Positions 20,858 to 30,879 of a stretch of 64,000 bases of DNA are shown here, piece after piece (the stretch's first letter is position 1; every line of letters starts with the position of its first letter). The notes beneath the pieces were generated by a model. The model did no database searches, was not told the DNA's origin, and saw only the letters and a program-made list of their open reading frames with translations. The stretch lies in assembly GCA_014529385.2 (NCBI GenBank), contig CM043945.1, positions 548,312-612,311 of the forward strand. Reading direction: 5' to 3'. Source of the stretch: Adiantum capillus-veneris. Lineage: Eukaryota; Streptophyta; Polypodiopsida; Polypodiales; Pteridaceae. Position numbers and translations under genes: made by a program.

Positions 20858-21084
20858 TGTTGGAATTAGGGTTGCAGAGAAACACACACAGCTTGGAGAA
20901 GACGAAGGAAGCTCAAAGCACACAATAGAGAGTGTGTTACTTAGTGTGCAATGGAAAGATAGATAGCCCTAGAGTGATGGGCGTATATACAATGCACGGG
21001 GGAAAAAACCTCCTAAAGAGGGAAAAAATGCCCCGGCGGTCCTAGTGTGTTCACACACATCACTACCACATGTATATGGTAACA
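20858..21084 (-). repeat. Copia 1 5' LTR
   Basis: 227 bp, followed by the TTTAC duplication. It should carry the element promoter; GGGCGTATATAC at about 20979-20990 (plus-strand reading) gives an AT-rich TATA-like core on either strand, which I rate only as possible. Confidence 0.95.
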
Positions 21085-22309
21085 TTTACTCCATCTATTT
21101 TTTTGCAAGTTCTTGTCCCAATCTGGACACAAATCTATTAAGCACCTCAACATAAGGTCTCCAGCCAAATTTCATCAAGTTTGGACATTTTTTGTTCAAA
21201 TGGTCATCAGTTGCAGACTCACTTTGCAAATTTGGCCACAATTTTCAATCCAATGATCCAAATCTTACCAAATTTCGTTTGTGGGCTTAATACAACATGG
21301 TAAGGCTAGTGATATGCTAACTTGGTCATTAAAGTTGAAAAATGGGGTAGATGTAAATAATCGCGATTATTTATTTCTGACAAGTTTTTGCATCCTTTTG
21401 ATCGACTAAGCATGTACACATGTCTATCACATATAAGCTTATGAATCAAGTTTCATTGAGTTTGAACAAAATTTTTCCCAATTTACACTCAAGTTCCTGA
21501 AAGGCGGTACAAACTTTTGTTTTTACCCAGTTTTTTGTCAGTTTGGTGATCCAAATTCTATATGCCTTTACAAAATTTGTTTGTACATATGCATAGAGTC
21601 ACTGGTATCAACCTTGGTCAGTTTTGAGCTGAAAGTAAATAATCGTGATTATCTACTTTAGGCCCAAAATGAACGTTTGTTTAAACTTTTTCATTGGATA
21701 GTCTTTTCATGAGCTATTTAAAGCCTCTGAATCAAGTCAAAACTTAATTTGGCCTAAAATGTCAAGAAAAAGTCCCAAACTCTTGAAATTTTTACCTTAA
21801 TGCGTCCTTGAGCTTACCCACTGGTTCACACAACTTTTATAGCATACTCTCCAGCCGGATTGAGTGGTTGGCAGTCTTTTCATACTATTTCTATTTGTAG
21901 ACCTGAAATTCTGCAACTTCAAATAACAACTCAGAATTGATTCTTTCGGAGAGAGAAATGTTCTAAATTCCACCTTGGATTCTACTTACTCCTAGGTTCT
22001 ACTACAATGGAGTTGTGGAAAGTGTCCACAAACACTCTTTTCCTTGTTTTTTATACTTTTTTGACCCTTGATCTTAAGACTTGTCTCGTCTATCAACCAT
22101 TCTCAAAACCCTACTCTAATTCTACAATCCTACAATCCTAAAGGCACTCAGCAAGTATGATTACTTCCAATCTACCTCTACACAACAAAAGACGACAATC
22201 TTAAGCTATACGGTTTTAAAAGGAAAGTTTTTACTCTAGTAGATCCTAAAGAAGTTAAAGGATAACTTCACAAGACGCTTGTGTTTTTCCCTAGTTTATG
22301 TCTCTTCGA

Positions 22310-22329
22310 TCCCTGGAAGCGGTGCCAAA
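22310..22329 (-). promoter_or_regulatory. Element C primer binding site
   Basis: On the minus strand TTTGGCACCGCTTCCAGGGA follows the LTR end. It matches the element B site except for a few bases and resembles the TGGCGCCGTTGCCGGGGA class known from plant Ty3 elements (commonly assigned to Asp tRNA). Confidence 0.75.
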
Positions 22330-22992
22330 TGTGTGACGGGTGTCTAACCTCACTCCTATCTTATTGCAGATGTAGTGAGAACCACGCTTAAATTGTCAAT
22401 CCATGGGACGAAGATGACTCGACTAGTGCATAGAGGCTACAAGAGGTTGTCAATCTCTCGGAAAACAACAAACAAATCGCATCTAACTCAGGCTACACTC
22501 AAGTGACTGAAATCACCAAAAGCCAGTCGCTCATCGGCAAACAAATCACATCTATTACAGCATCAAATGAAACGTGCTTATGGTCTTAAATCCCACTTTA
22601 GGTCAAGTGTAAAAATCACGATTATCAACAACAGTGGATTTTTGACCTAGTCATTTTTGACCGAGAATGCATCTAAATGCTTAGCAATGACGCCCCAATA
22701 CCCCGCCTATGCTTAGTTTTTTATTTTGAAGTGTAAATTCCTACTTATGGTGAGATTAGGCCGCGGGTCGATGATGCCAACAACTTCGGAATACCGTGAA
22801 ATGCTTACGTCAATGGGTAGAACTCTTACCTGCGGTTGCAATGCAATAGAGTGGTCACAATGTGACAACCGGGGAGGGAGTAGGAAGCGCGAGAAGGACA
22901 GAAGTGAGCGTCGTTAGCTCACATTGTGTATTTTATTATCCAAAAATCCCTAATAACTTACAAAAATTGGCTTTTATATCTCAGCCAAGGTA
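22330..22992 (-). repeat. Element C LTR (partial)
   Basis: Reverse complement of most of the element B LTR, including the AACTC/TACCTGCGGTTGCA block, the degenerate palindrome and the CCAATCGGTC-like stretch. Similarity ends at about 22992, where B continues for some 320 bp more. It is clearly more diverged than the two B LTRs are from each other. Confidence 0.7.
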
Positions 22993-23411
22993 TTTGGTGG
23001 TCAAAACTAATAAATTTGAGCTTGTACAATGATGCATCACGGGAATAAGATGTCCCCACAACCAAAACCCTTTGCTATCCGCACAAAAAGAATACTATTC
23101 ATGGATTGAGGTACTTGCTAAGATTGCTAATGTGCCAGTCATCATTGATACAACTATTGGGAACAATGTTAATGTGGAGGAATATTTAAAGGTCCACAAT
23201 CTCTTGAAAAACAATATTGGAGTCGAGCGCCTCCCATACTCCCATTGTTTTCTTCCATCTTCTGGATGGAAATTTCATTGACAAGCCTTGCTTTGCAATA
23301 TGATTTCTGCATACCAATTTTCACCAATAATAGAGCATTTGATGTGGCATAAGCGTGGCCATAGAGGAATATCTCTTGTGAGGGAAGCTCTCAAGATAAA
23401 CACTCTGCATA
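22993..23411. other. Single-copy flank between elements C and B
   Basis: No repeat partner seen in the window. A 69-residue frame at 23072-23281 (plus) has unremarkable composition (EEYLKVHNLLKNNIGVERL) and no family I recognise; it may be a fragment of a gene. The target duplication GCATA of element B closes this stretch (23407-23411). Confidence 0.4.
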
Positions 23412-24422
23412 TGTTAATTGAGTCAACGTCAGTTAATAGAAGCTGCTAAAGACCGAAGACGTATGAATGCACATCAAGGATGAATGCAAAGAAGCAGTAA
23501 AGATTGAAGTTACACATTTTTCACGTTTTCCAAAATGGTCACGTATTGTAAATTCCCGATTTATATTAAGCCATTGTAATATTGCTCATGTATTACGAGC
23601 TCAATAAGAGTTCCAAGATGTAAAGCATAGGTCACTTAGTGTACCTAGGTTGCAGATACAATAAGTGTGGAGTCTCAAAGGTCTTGGACGCCGGACATTA
23701 CACATTTTAGACCATGGCTAACGTATAAAAGGCAACTTTATAAAGATTTTATTAAGTTTTTTAGATAAGAAATACACAGCTTGAGCTAAAGGCGCTCACT
23801 TCTCTCCTTCTCATGCTTCCTACTCCCTCTCTGGTTGTCACATTGCGAATGCGTTTGTTGCATTGCAACCGCAGGTAAGAGCTCTACGCATTGACATAAG
23901 CCATTCACATTATTTCATAGCTTTTTGTGTCACCGATCTGCGGCCTAATTTCATCATAAATAGTAGTTTACATGTTCAAATCAAAAACTAAGCATAGACG
24001 GGGTATTGGGACATCATTGCTAAGCATTTAGATACATTTTGGGTCGAAAACGACTAAGTCAAAAATCCACTGCTGTTAATAATCACGATTTTGGACTTGA
24101 CCTAAAGTGGGGATTGAACTATAGGCATGTGTGCTTAGGTCTGATAAACTTGTCCTAGAAGTTTTGTTACATTTGGATGTCGTTTGATGCTGTAACGAAT
24201 GTGAATTGTTTGCCGATGAGCGATTGGCTTTTGGTGATTTCAGTCACTTGAGTGTAGCTTGAGTTAGATGCAAGTTGTTAATTTTTTTCCAATAGATTGA
24301 CAACCTCTTGTAGCCTCTATGCACTAGTCGAGTTAGCTTCGTCCCATGGTTTGACAAATTAATGGTGGTTCTCGCTAATATTGCAATAAGATAGGATAGT
24401 GAGGTTAGACATGCGTCCCACA
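23412..24422 (+). repeat. Element B 5' LTR
   Basis: 1011 bp, TGTTAATTGA...GTCCCACA. It holds a TATA-like GTATAAAAG at 23723-23731, a splice-donor-like GCAGGTAAGAG at 23871, and a degenerate palindrome (GTTAATAATCACGATT) at 24075. Confidence 0.92.
23723..23731 (+). promoter_or_regulatory. TATA-like box in element B LTR
   Basis: GTATAAAAG, conserved as GTATAAAAG in the 3' LTR at about 50562, about 310 bp into each LTR, a usual U3/R position. Confidence 0.55.
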
Positions 24423-24424
24423 TT

Positions 24425-24442
24425 TGGCACCGTTGTCGGGGA
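24425..24442 (+). promoter_or_regulatory. Element B primer binding site
   Basis: TGGCACCGTTGTCGGGGA starts two bases after the LTR. It is close to the TGGCGCCGTTGCCGGGGA primer site of plant Ty3 elements. Confidence 0.85.
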
Positions 24443-27420
24443 CGAATAGACATAAACTAGGAAAAACACGAGTGTCTTGTGTAGTTGTCCGTTAACTTCC
24501 TGTAGGTTCACCTAGAGTAAAACTTTCTTTTTAGAAACCACATAGCTTAAGATTGTTGTCTTTTACTGTGTAGAGGTAGCTTGGAAGTAATCGTACTTGC
24601 TGAGTGCCTTTAGGATTGTAGGATTGTAGATTTATATTAGAATTTGGAGAATGATTGAAAAGCACGACAAGTCTTAAGACCAATGCTCAAGAAACCATAA
24701 AAAACAAGAAAACTAGTGTTTGTGGACACTTTCCACAACTCCATTGCACGAGAATCTAGGAGTAGGGTAAGTACGATTCGAGGTGGATTTCAGAACATTG
24801 CTCACTCCAAACGAATCATCTGTGAGTTGTTTATATGAAGTTGCAGAGTTTCAGGTCTACGGCTAGAAACAGCATGAAAAGACTCGAAACCAGTCAATCC
24901 AACTGGATAGTAAGCCTAAAAGCTGTATGAACCAGTGGGTAAGCTCAAGGACACTTTGAGGTAAAATTTTCAAGAGTTGGCCAAAACTCTGATTATTTAC
25001 TTTTTCTTGACATTTTAGGTCAAATTAAGTTTTGACTTGATTCATAGGCTCAAAATAGTTCATGAAAAGACTATCCAGTGAAAAAGTTCAAAAAAGTGTC
25101 AGTTTTCGGCCTAACGTTAATAATCGCGATTATTAACTTTCAGCTCAGATTTGACCAAGGTTCATATCATTGACTCATTGCATGTGTAAACAACTTTTGT
25201 AAAGGCACAAAAGATTTAAATCACCAAACTGACAAAAAACTGGGTAAAAACTAAAGTTTGTACTGACTTTTTGAAACTTGAGTCTAAATTGGACCAAAAA
25301 TTGTCCAAACTTGATGAAATTTGATTCAGAGGCTTATATTGATGTGATAAACATGTGTACATGGTCACTTGACCAAAAAGATGCAAAAAGTTGCTAATTG
25401 TAAATAATCACGATCATTTTATATCTGCCCCATTTTTCAACTTTTTTGACCAAGTCAGCATACCACTAGTTTTACCATGGTGTAATGAGCCCACAAACCA
25501 AATTTGGTAAGATTTGAATCATTGGATTGAAGATTGTGACTAAATTTGCAAAGTCAGAGTCTGCGGACAAACAATTGATGACCATTTGACCAAAACTTGT
25601 CCAAACTTGATGAAACTTGGCTAGAGATCTTAACTTGAGATGCTTAACAAACATATGTCAAGATTGGAACAAAAACTTGTAAAAATTTAACAGAAGTTGA
25701 CAATCGCGATTATTTACATCTGCTCCAAAAATTGGCAATCTTGCATATTTGGGCATACCACTAGGTCAAGCACATCAAGTAGACCTCACAAATCCATTTT
25801 GGTGAACTTTGGATCACAAAAGTGAGACTTAAGCCAGATTCTTGAAATCAGAGTCTGCGCGGACACAAAACAATTGATAAACTTGATGAATCTTGTCCAA
25901 ATTAAGTTTTAATTTGACTCAGAGACGCAAAATAGATCATAAAAAGACTGTTCAGGGAAAAATTTAAAAAAGTTATTCATTTTAGGTCAAAAATTAATAA
26001 TCGTGATAATTAACTTTTGCCTCAAAACTGATCAAGGTTGACACCAGAGACTCTATGCATGATTGCAAACATCTTCTGTGAAGGCTCATAGAGTTTGAAT
26101 CACAAAACAGGCTAAAAACTTGGTGAAAACTGAAATCTACACTGATTGTCGAGAATTTGAGTCTGACTTGATGAATCTTGTTCAAATTAAGTTTTAACTT
26201 GATTCATAGGCTCAAAATAGATCATAAAAAGACTGTCTAGGAAAAAAGTTGAAAAAATTGTTTATTTTAGGTCAAAAGTTAATAATCGTGATTATTAACT
26301 TTTGGCTCAAAACTGGTCAAGGTTGATATCGTAGACTCTAAGCATGATTGCAAACATCTTTTGTGAAGGCTCATGAAGTTTGGATCACAAAACAGACCAA
26401 AACCTTGATAAAAACTGAAATCTGCACTGAATGTCGAAAACTTGAGTGTGACTTGGTAAATCTTGTTCAAATGCAGCGAAAATTCATTCATAGGCTTATA
26501 TTGATGTGTTAAACAAGTGTACATGTTTAGTTGACCAAAAATTGCCAAAAGTAAATAATCACGATTATTTACTTTTGAAAAAAAAAGTTTTCCAAAAAAA
26601 AAACTAGAGTAAAATATAATCGTGATTATTTACATTTTCTCCAAAATTGAAAAATTTGTCACAACTGAGTATACCACAAGGTCAAGCACATCAAATAGAC
26701 TCCACAAATCAAATTTGGTGAAATTTGGATCACAAAATTGAGACTTACGCTAGATTCTTGGAATCAGAGTTTACGAATACTAAAGAGTTGATAACTTGGA
26801 CAAATCTTGATCAAAATCAACCAAAATTATCGAGAGACCAGAACAAGGTAATTACTTGGAAAAACAAGCCTAAAAAGTGTAGAAATTTAGAAAAGTAAAT
26901 AATCGGAATTATTTACTTTTGAGCCCCAGAAACAAGATTTTGGACTTTCGAGCTTGTTTAGTGTTAAACAAACATAATACAAGGCACTGGTCAATTTTGG
27001 GTTCCATTGGATCCAAATTGGTCCTTGTTGACTCTGTTTCAAGTTGCAAATTAGTCCTTTAGCTCCTTGCAAGGATATAATTTGGAAATCTCATTTGCTG
27101 ACTCACTTAGCTCAAATTGAAGAACCAGGTTGCAGGCAAAGAATTGGGAGTTTCACAAGAGCTGAATTCAAGTCGAGTGAAAAAACGGATAACAGTTTAA
27201 TCTGCAGGTTAAGTTATTCAAGGCCTAGATTTTCATCATTTCAAAGGTTGCAATCAATTCTGACACTTTCGAGCTAGAGTTAATCAACTCTTGTGAGTCT
27301 AAGAGAAATAAACCACTAGAAGTACTTTGGCAAAAGCAGTCTTATAAAACCAGAGCAGAAAAGTTTTTGCTAATCAATACCAAAATTTGCTAGGAGACAG
27401 TTTTCACAGAACAAGGCGAC
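24443..27420 (+). repeat. Palindrome-bearing leader of element B
   Basis: About 3 kb without a gene. Palindromes with arms GTAAATAATC or GTTAATAATC lie at 25126, 25400, 25696, 25993, 26278, 26551, 26612 and 26895, and a half-site is at about 24987. Except for the 61-bp gap, spacing is 273-297 bp. Intervening DNA is a decayed tandem repeat of similar period, with recurring phrases such as CCAAACTTGATGAA and TTTGGATCACAAA. The one at 26895 has a mutated centre (AATCGGAATT). Confidence 0.85.
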
Positions 27421-28084
27421 ATGGACTCATCTCGAGCTGAGAGTTCAAGTACAGTAGAGCAAGCCAGTAGCAGTGGTAACACAGGTACAAGTGCAACAGA
27501 GCAGATTTTACAAGTATATGGCTACAATAGAGCTAAAGTCTTGTATACATATTCAAAAGGCCATAGATACTTGATGAACAACAAAAGCAACACAGGAGCC
27601 AAGATCCTATTGATCAAAGTAAAGCCAGATTCAGAAAACTCCCAGATGTTCACAGACTTCAGTGGAGCTAGGTATTGCAAGCTCAAAGATGAAGTGCAGA
27701 TAGAAGTTCAGATAGTCAACCCAAGTGTTTATCCAAAAATCTGCACAAGCCAATAGGACAAAAGTTTCAGTGATTTCCATGAGTCAGAGTAAAAAACCGA
27801 CAAATCCCGTAGTGTTCAAGCAATTGTGTGAGACCAAGCTCACATATGCATATCGAGATGCAAATGGAAATGATTCCCAGCAGGTTCATGACCTTGTACA
27901 AGCCCCTATGGATGCTAAACGTGAAGTCAAGGACTATCTGAAGATGATGCATAGCCTCAAGCTACCAGAACAGGAGATAAAAATAACAAAATCAATGCTA
28001 AATTCCAAAATGCCACACAAAGGTCACCACCAAAATCTCCTCCGAAGAGATAGATTCTGCCAGAAAGCACAGTGGATCTTCTAA
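27421..28084 (+). pseudogene. First ORF of element B (possible ORF0 relative)
   Basis: Two frames, 27421-27756 and 27725-28084, overlap and look like one gene split by a frameshift near 27740. The N-terminus is Ser/Thr-rich, then VLYTYSKGHRYLMNN and MFTDFSGARYCKLKDEVQ. The last block has the F.D..G..Y layout of ORF0 in element A (RFRDEKGNHYLIV), so homology is possible but weak. An acceptor-like TTTTCACAG precedes the ATG by 11 bases. Confidence 0.4.
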
Positions 28085-28224
28085 GATCAAAAGTTACTCA
28101 AATGCAGGCACACAATGCTCAACAGTTGCAAGAAAAAGGTGCAGTATTATAACAAAACGAGCCAACAAAAACGGAAGCAGGTGGTCAAAGCAAAGAAATG
28201 CAGGTAAAGTTCAACCAAGTTCAA

Positions 28225-29520
28225 TCAAGTGCAACATTGTTGGTGAAAACGAAGAAAAACTCTCAAGCGAAGTAAAGCTAGATCTCCAGTTGACAAAAAC
28301 CTCATGTCTTTTTGCACTTGGAAAAGATGTGGCCAACCACACCTGGAAGATGCTCCTGAATTTGTGAGCATATCTGGAGATAAACAAGCAGAATGTTGGG
28401 GAATCATCTCCACCACCATTGAAGTAAGTTCACAGATCATCATAGCTCAATTCTACGTGATCACAGCAAAAGATATACCAGACAACATCATAATGGGAAT
28501 GCCAATGTCCGAGAAGATGTTAGAGATACAAAATTCAAACATGACGGAGTCATCACACACATCAAAGAATCAAGATCAAGACTGGTCACCCGCGGACAAC
28601 AACAAAAAGTCCTCAAGCACAGTTAAAATGGAGACTGATATCAAAGAAGATCTTATTGAAGACGATCCATCTCCATCAAACAAAACTTTAGAAGAGCTTA
28701 AAGAAAATCAGACAATAGTAAGTGTAGATCAAACAAAGAAAAAAGCAACCACGAAAGCTATTGAGCAAAGAATGTCCCCAAGACCAGAGGTAAAGAAGAA
28801 AAATCTTGCAGACAAAGGTAAAGCTAAAGTGGAACTTCCACCGATTAGCAAAGAAGGTGTGATAGCATATGCCTCTACATCAAAGAACCTTCATGGATTA
28901 GCTTCTTCAGGCAAGTCAGGCTTTCAAAACTTCAAGTCAACTGCTGACTCAACTAAAACCTTTAAAGAGACACCCATAAAAGCAAAGATAATTCAGCCAA
29001 AGTACTCAAGAAAGCAAAAGATAGTCAAGCAAGTGTTTGTTTCGAGAAATTTAGTCAAAGTCAATGATCCAGTTTGGATTAAAGGCAAGAATTCAACACA
29101 GAAAGACAAACACATGGGATGGATAGCATCACATTGGAGCTTAAAGGAACAAGAGTACTATAGAGGTAACAAACATATATGGGCACCAAAATCGCAGGTT
29201 AGAGCATACGAATTAGTAACTTCAAGTCCCTCCCCAGAAAGAAGGCCCATGCCACAAGGTATCAACCTCAGAAATATCCTAGGATACCTAAGAAGCAGTC
29301 ATACAATAGAACAACATTGAAAGATGCTAAAGTCAAACACAACTCTCAAGATGATACAGAACAAAGACGGATCTCAAAGAATGTTCCTCTTGGACAAGGA
29401 CTCTACACAGGGTATACAAAGATTTGGCTACTAGTCAACCACAAGCAAACTACAACTACACCAGACCTGCATGAAGATCTCAAGAGCTCAACAAGACCTA
29501 GAGCTCAACAAAGGAGTTAG
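28225..29520 (+). pseudogene. Degenerate retropepsin-like and basic extension of element B
   Basis: The 338-residue frame at 28304-29320 starts with a segment that ends in IIIAQFYVITAKDIPDNIIM followed by GMP. This matches the second half of the protease-like domain of element A (FYVVT...MMLGQPW). The expected D-x-G loop upstream (about 28270-28330) is frame-broken and reads LFALGKD. Then comes a long Lys/Ser-rich stretch and the aromatic motifs PVWIKGK and HIWAPKS, as in A at 6701-7336. The frame changes at 29317 into a short basic tail. This is the family's 3' accessory protein, here joined near ORF0 because gag-pol has been lost. Confidence 0.5.
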
Positions 29521-29612
29521 AAAGGTCCTCAAAAGGTTTGAATTCCTAAGTCTTCCAATGCTCCTAGCCAAAATTCAAATGTCAACGATCAACAGTGGCC
29601 TACAACAACATC

Positions 29613-29617
29613 AAAGA
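29613..29617. other. Copia 2 target duplication (left)
   Basis: AAAGA, repeated at 49043-49047 immediately outside the other LTR. Confidence 0.9.
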
Positions 29618-29764
29618 TGTTGAGATGTAGAGAGAAAGAGAGAGAGAGAGACGAGACAAGAGACACACCATATACGCTCCCAAAGACTGATTCATATTGA
29701 GGACAAGATACAAATATATAGGTGAGACCAAGTTGAATAGAGTGAGCCATATATATCTCCAACA
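29618..29764 (-). repeat. Copia 2 3' LTR with polypurine tract
   Basis: 147 bp. On the minus strand GAGTGGGGG (29773-29765) directly precedes it, a good plus-strand primer. An (AG)n run lies near its outer end. Confidence 0.9.
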
Positions 29765-30012
29765 CCCCCACTCAAACAAAGGTCTCTATCTTTGGATGAA
29801 AAAACCCTTGGGGAGTTCAAGGGAAAAACCCAAGCCCCTATACAATGTGAAAATATGAACCAGCGATGATGATGTGAAAGTGAATTGTGCATCTATGTAC
29901 AAATGTTCAATTGACTTAGAGATCACAATGTGCAAATGTGGAGTGTGCATAGTGCATGGTACCTAAAAGATTACAATGTCATATGTACAAAGCTATTACA
30001 ATAGAAAAGAAT

Positions 30013-30801
30013 CTAATCTAGAAAGAGTGAGGCCAAAGCAACTCCAAGCTCCGAGTGCAAGAGGATGAAACGTGACTCGTTGAGGCCTTTGGTCAAAATG
30101 TATACAATCATCTGGTCACTTGGACAGTGTTCAACCATAATGGTTCCTTTGCGTACTTCATACCTGACATAATGATAATGGACAGCAATGTGCTTTGACT
30201 TACTATGTTGAACATAGTCTTTTGCAAGACTAATAGCACTTTGGTTGTCACACCGCAAGGGTGTGCTAGAAAGAGGAGAGCGACCAATATCAACCAGCAT
30301 TTGTCGAAGCCAAATCAACTCACGAGCTGCAAGTGATGCCGCAACATATTCTGACTCAGTCGTAGAAACTGCAACACAATGTTGTTTCTTGCTTGCCCAG
30401 GAAACAAGACAACCATTTATAAAGAAGCAATTTCCACTAGTAGATTGCATAGATAATTGTGAGCTTGTCTAGTCTGCATCTGTGTAACCCAAAAGAGAAA
30501 GAGATTGCATAGAATCCGATGTGAGTTGTCGTCGATAGACTAAACCAAAATCTGTAGTGCCTTTCAAGTATTTCAATACACGCTTTGCAGCAGACCAATG
30601 CTTAAGAGAATGACATGCAAGATGTTGTCCAAGATAATTAGCAGTAAACAGAATATCACGACGAGTGTTCATGCCAACAAACTGAAGACATCCAATCAAG
30701 TTAGCATAAGGTTGATTTGTGACAAGTTGACCGCCATTGTAAGAAGTGTTCTTTGTGGAGCTCGCAAGACAAGGTGTGTTGGTTGAATGTGCAGATTCCA
30801 T
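30013..30801 (-). pseudogene. Copia 2 RNase H, with an in-frame stop
   Basis: Two ORFs in the same frame (30801-30469 and 30450-30013) are separated by TAG at 30471-30469. The break is in GYTDAD(stop), where copia RNase H has a Trp, so TGG to TAG is the likely change. Downstream motifs are intact: SWASKKQHCVAVSTTESEYV, LRCDNQSAISLA and HYHYVR. The C-terminus is ELGVALASLFLD. Confidence 0.88.
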
Positions 30802-30879
30802 ACCAAATTTTTGAATAGTATCTACAATAAACTTTGACTGTCGAAGGAATAAAATACCTTTTGTACAGTTCCATTGGAT

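Larger units (their letters stand above)
15907..21084 (-). mobile_element. Copia 1, intact young Ty1/copia element
   Basis: 5178 bp, bounded by two 227-bp LTRs (15907-16133 and 20858-21084) that I read as identical. The TTTAC target duplication is at 15902-15906 and 21085-21089. It contains one uninterrupted gag-pol ORF, a primer site, and a polypurine tract. All parts needed for autonomous transposition appear present, so the insertion is recent. Confidence 0.97.
15607..22628. repeat. Palindrome array in the leader and LTR of element C
   Basis: Inverted repeats with arms GTAAATAATC and GATTATTTAC around a variable dinucleotide (AC, GT or GC) lie at 15607-15628, 15885-15906, 21353-21374 and 21635-21656. 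A degenerate one in the LTR is at 22608-22628. After removing copia 1 and one target duplication the spacings are about 278, 290 and 282 bp. Spacers are degenerate repeats rich in AAGTTT, TTTGG and CAAATTT phrases and lack ORFs. Confidence 0.85.
14520..22992 (-). mobile_element. Ty3 element C, truncated, interrupted by copia 1
   Basis: Read on the minus strand, an LTR of the element B family (22992 to 22330), a primer site (22329-22310), a palindrome-bearing leader, and ORF0 (15207-14527) follow each other. Gag and pol are absent; the element stops at about 14520 against the LTR of the neighbouring element. Copia 1 splits the leader. The outer end of the LTR loses similarity to element B at about 22992, so part of U3 is missing or replaced. 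Confidence 0.75.

Noticed and set aside
15607-26916. CRISPR-like array
   Set aside because: Regularly spaced palindromes suggested it, but spacing is about 280 bp, spacers are themselves degenerate repeats, and the host is a plant.
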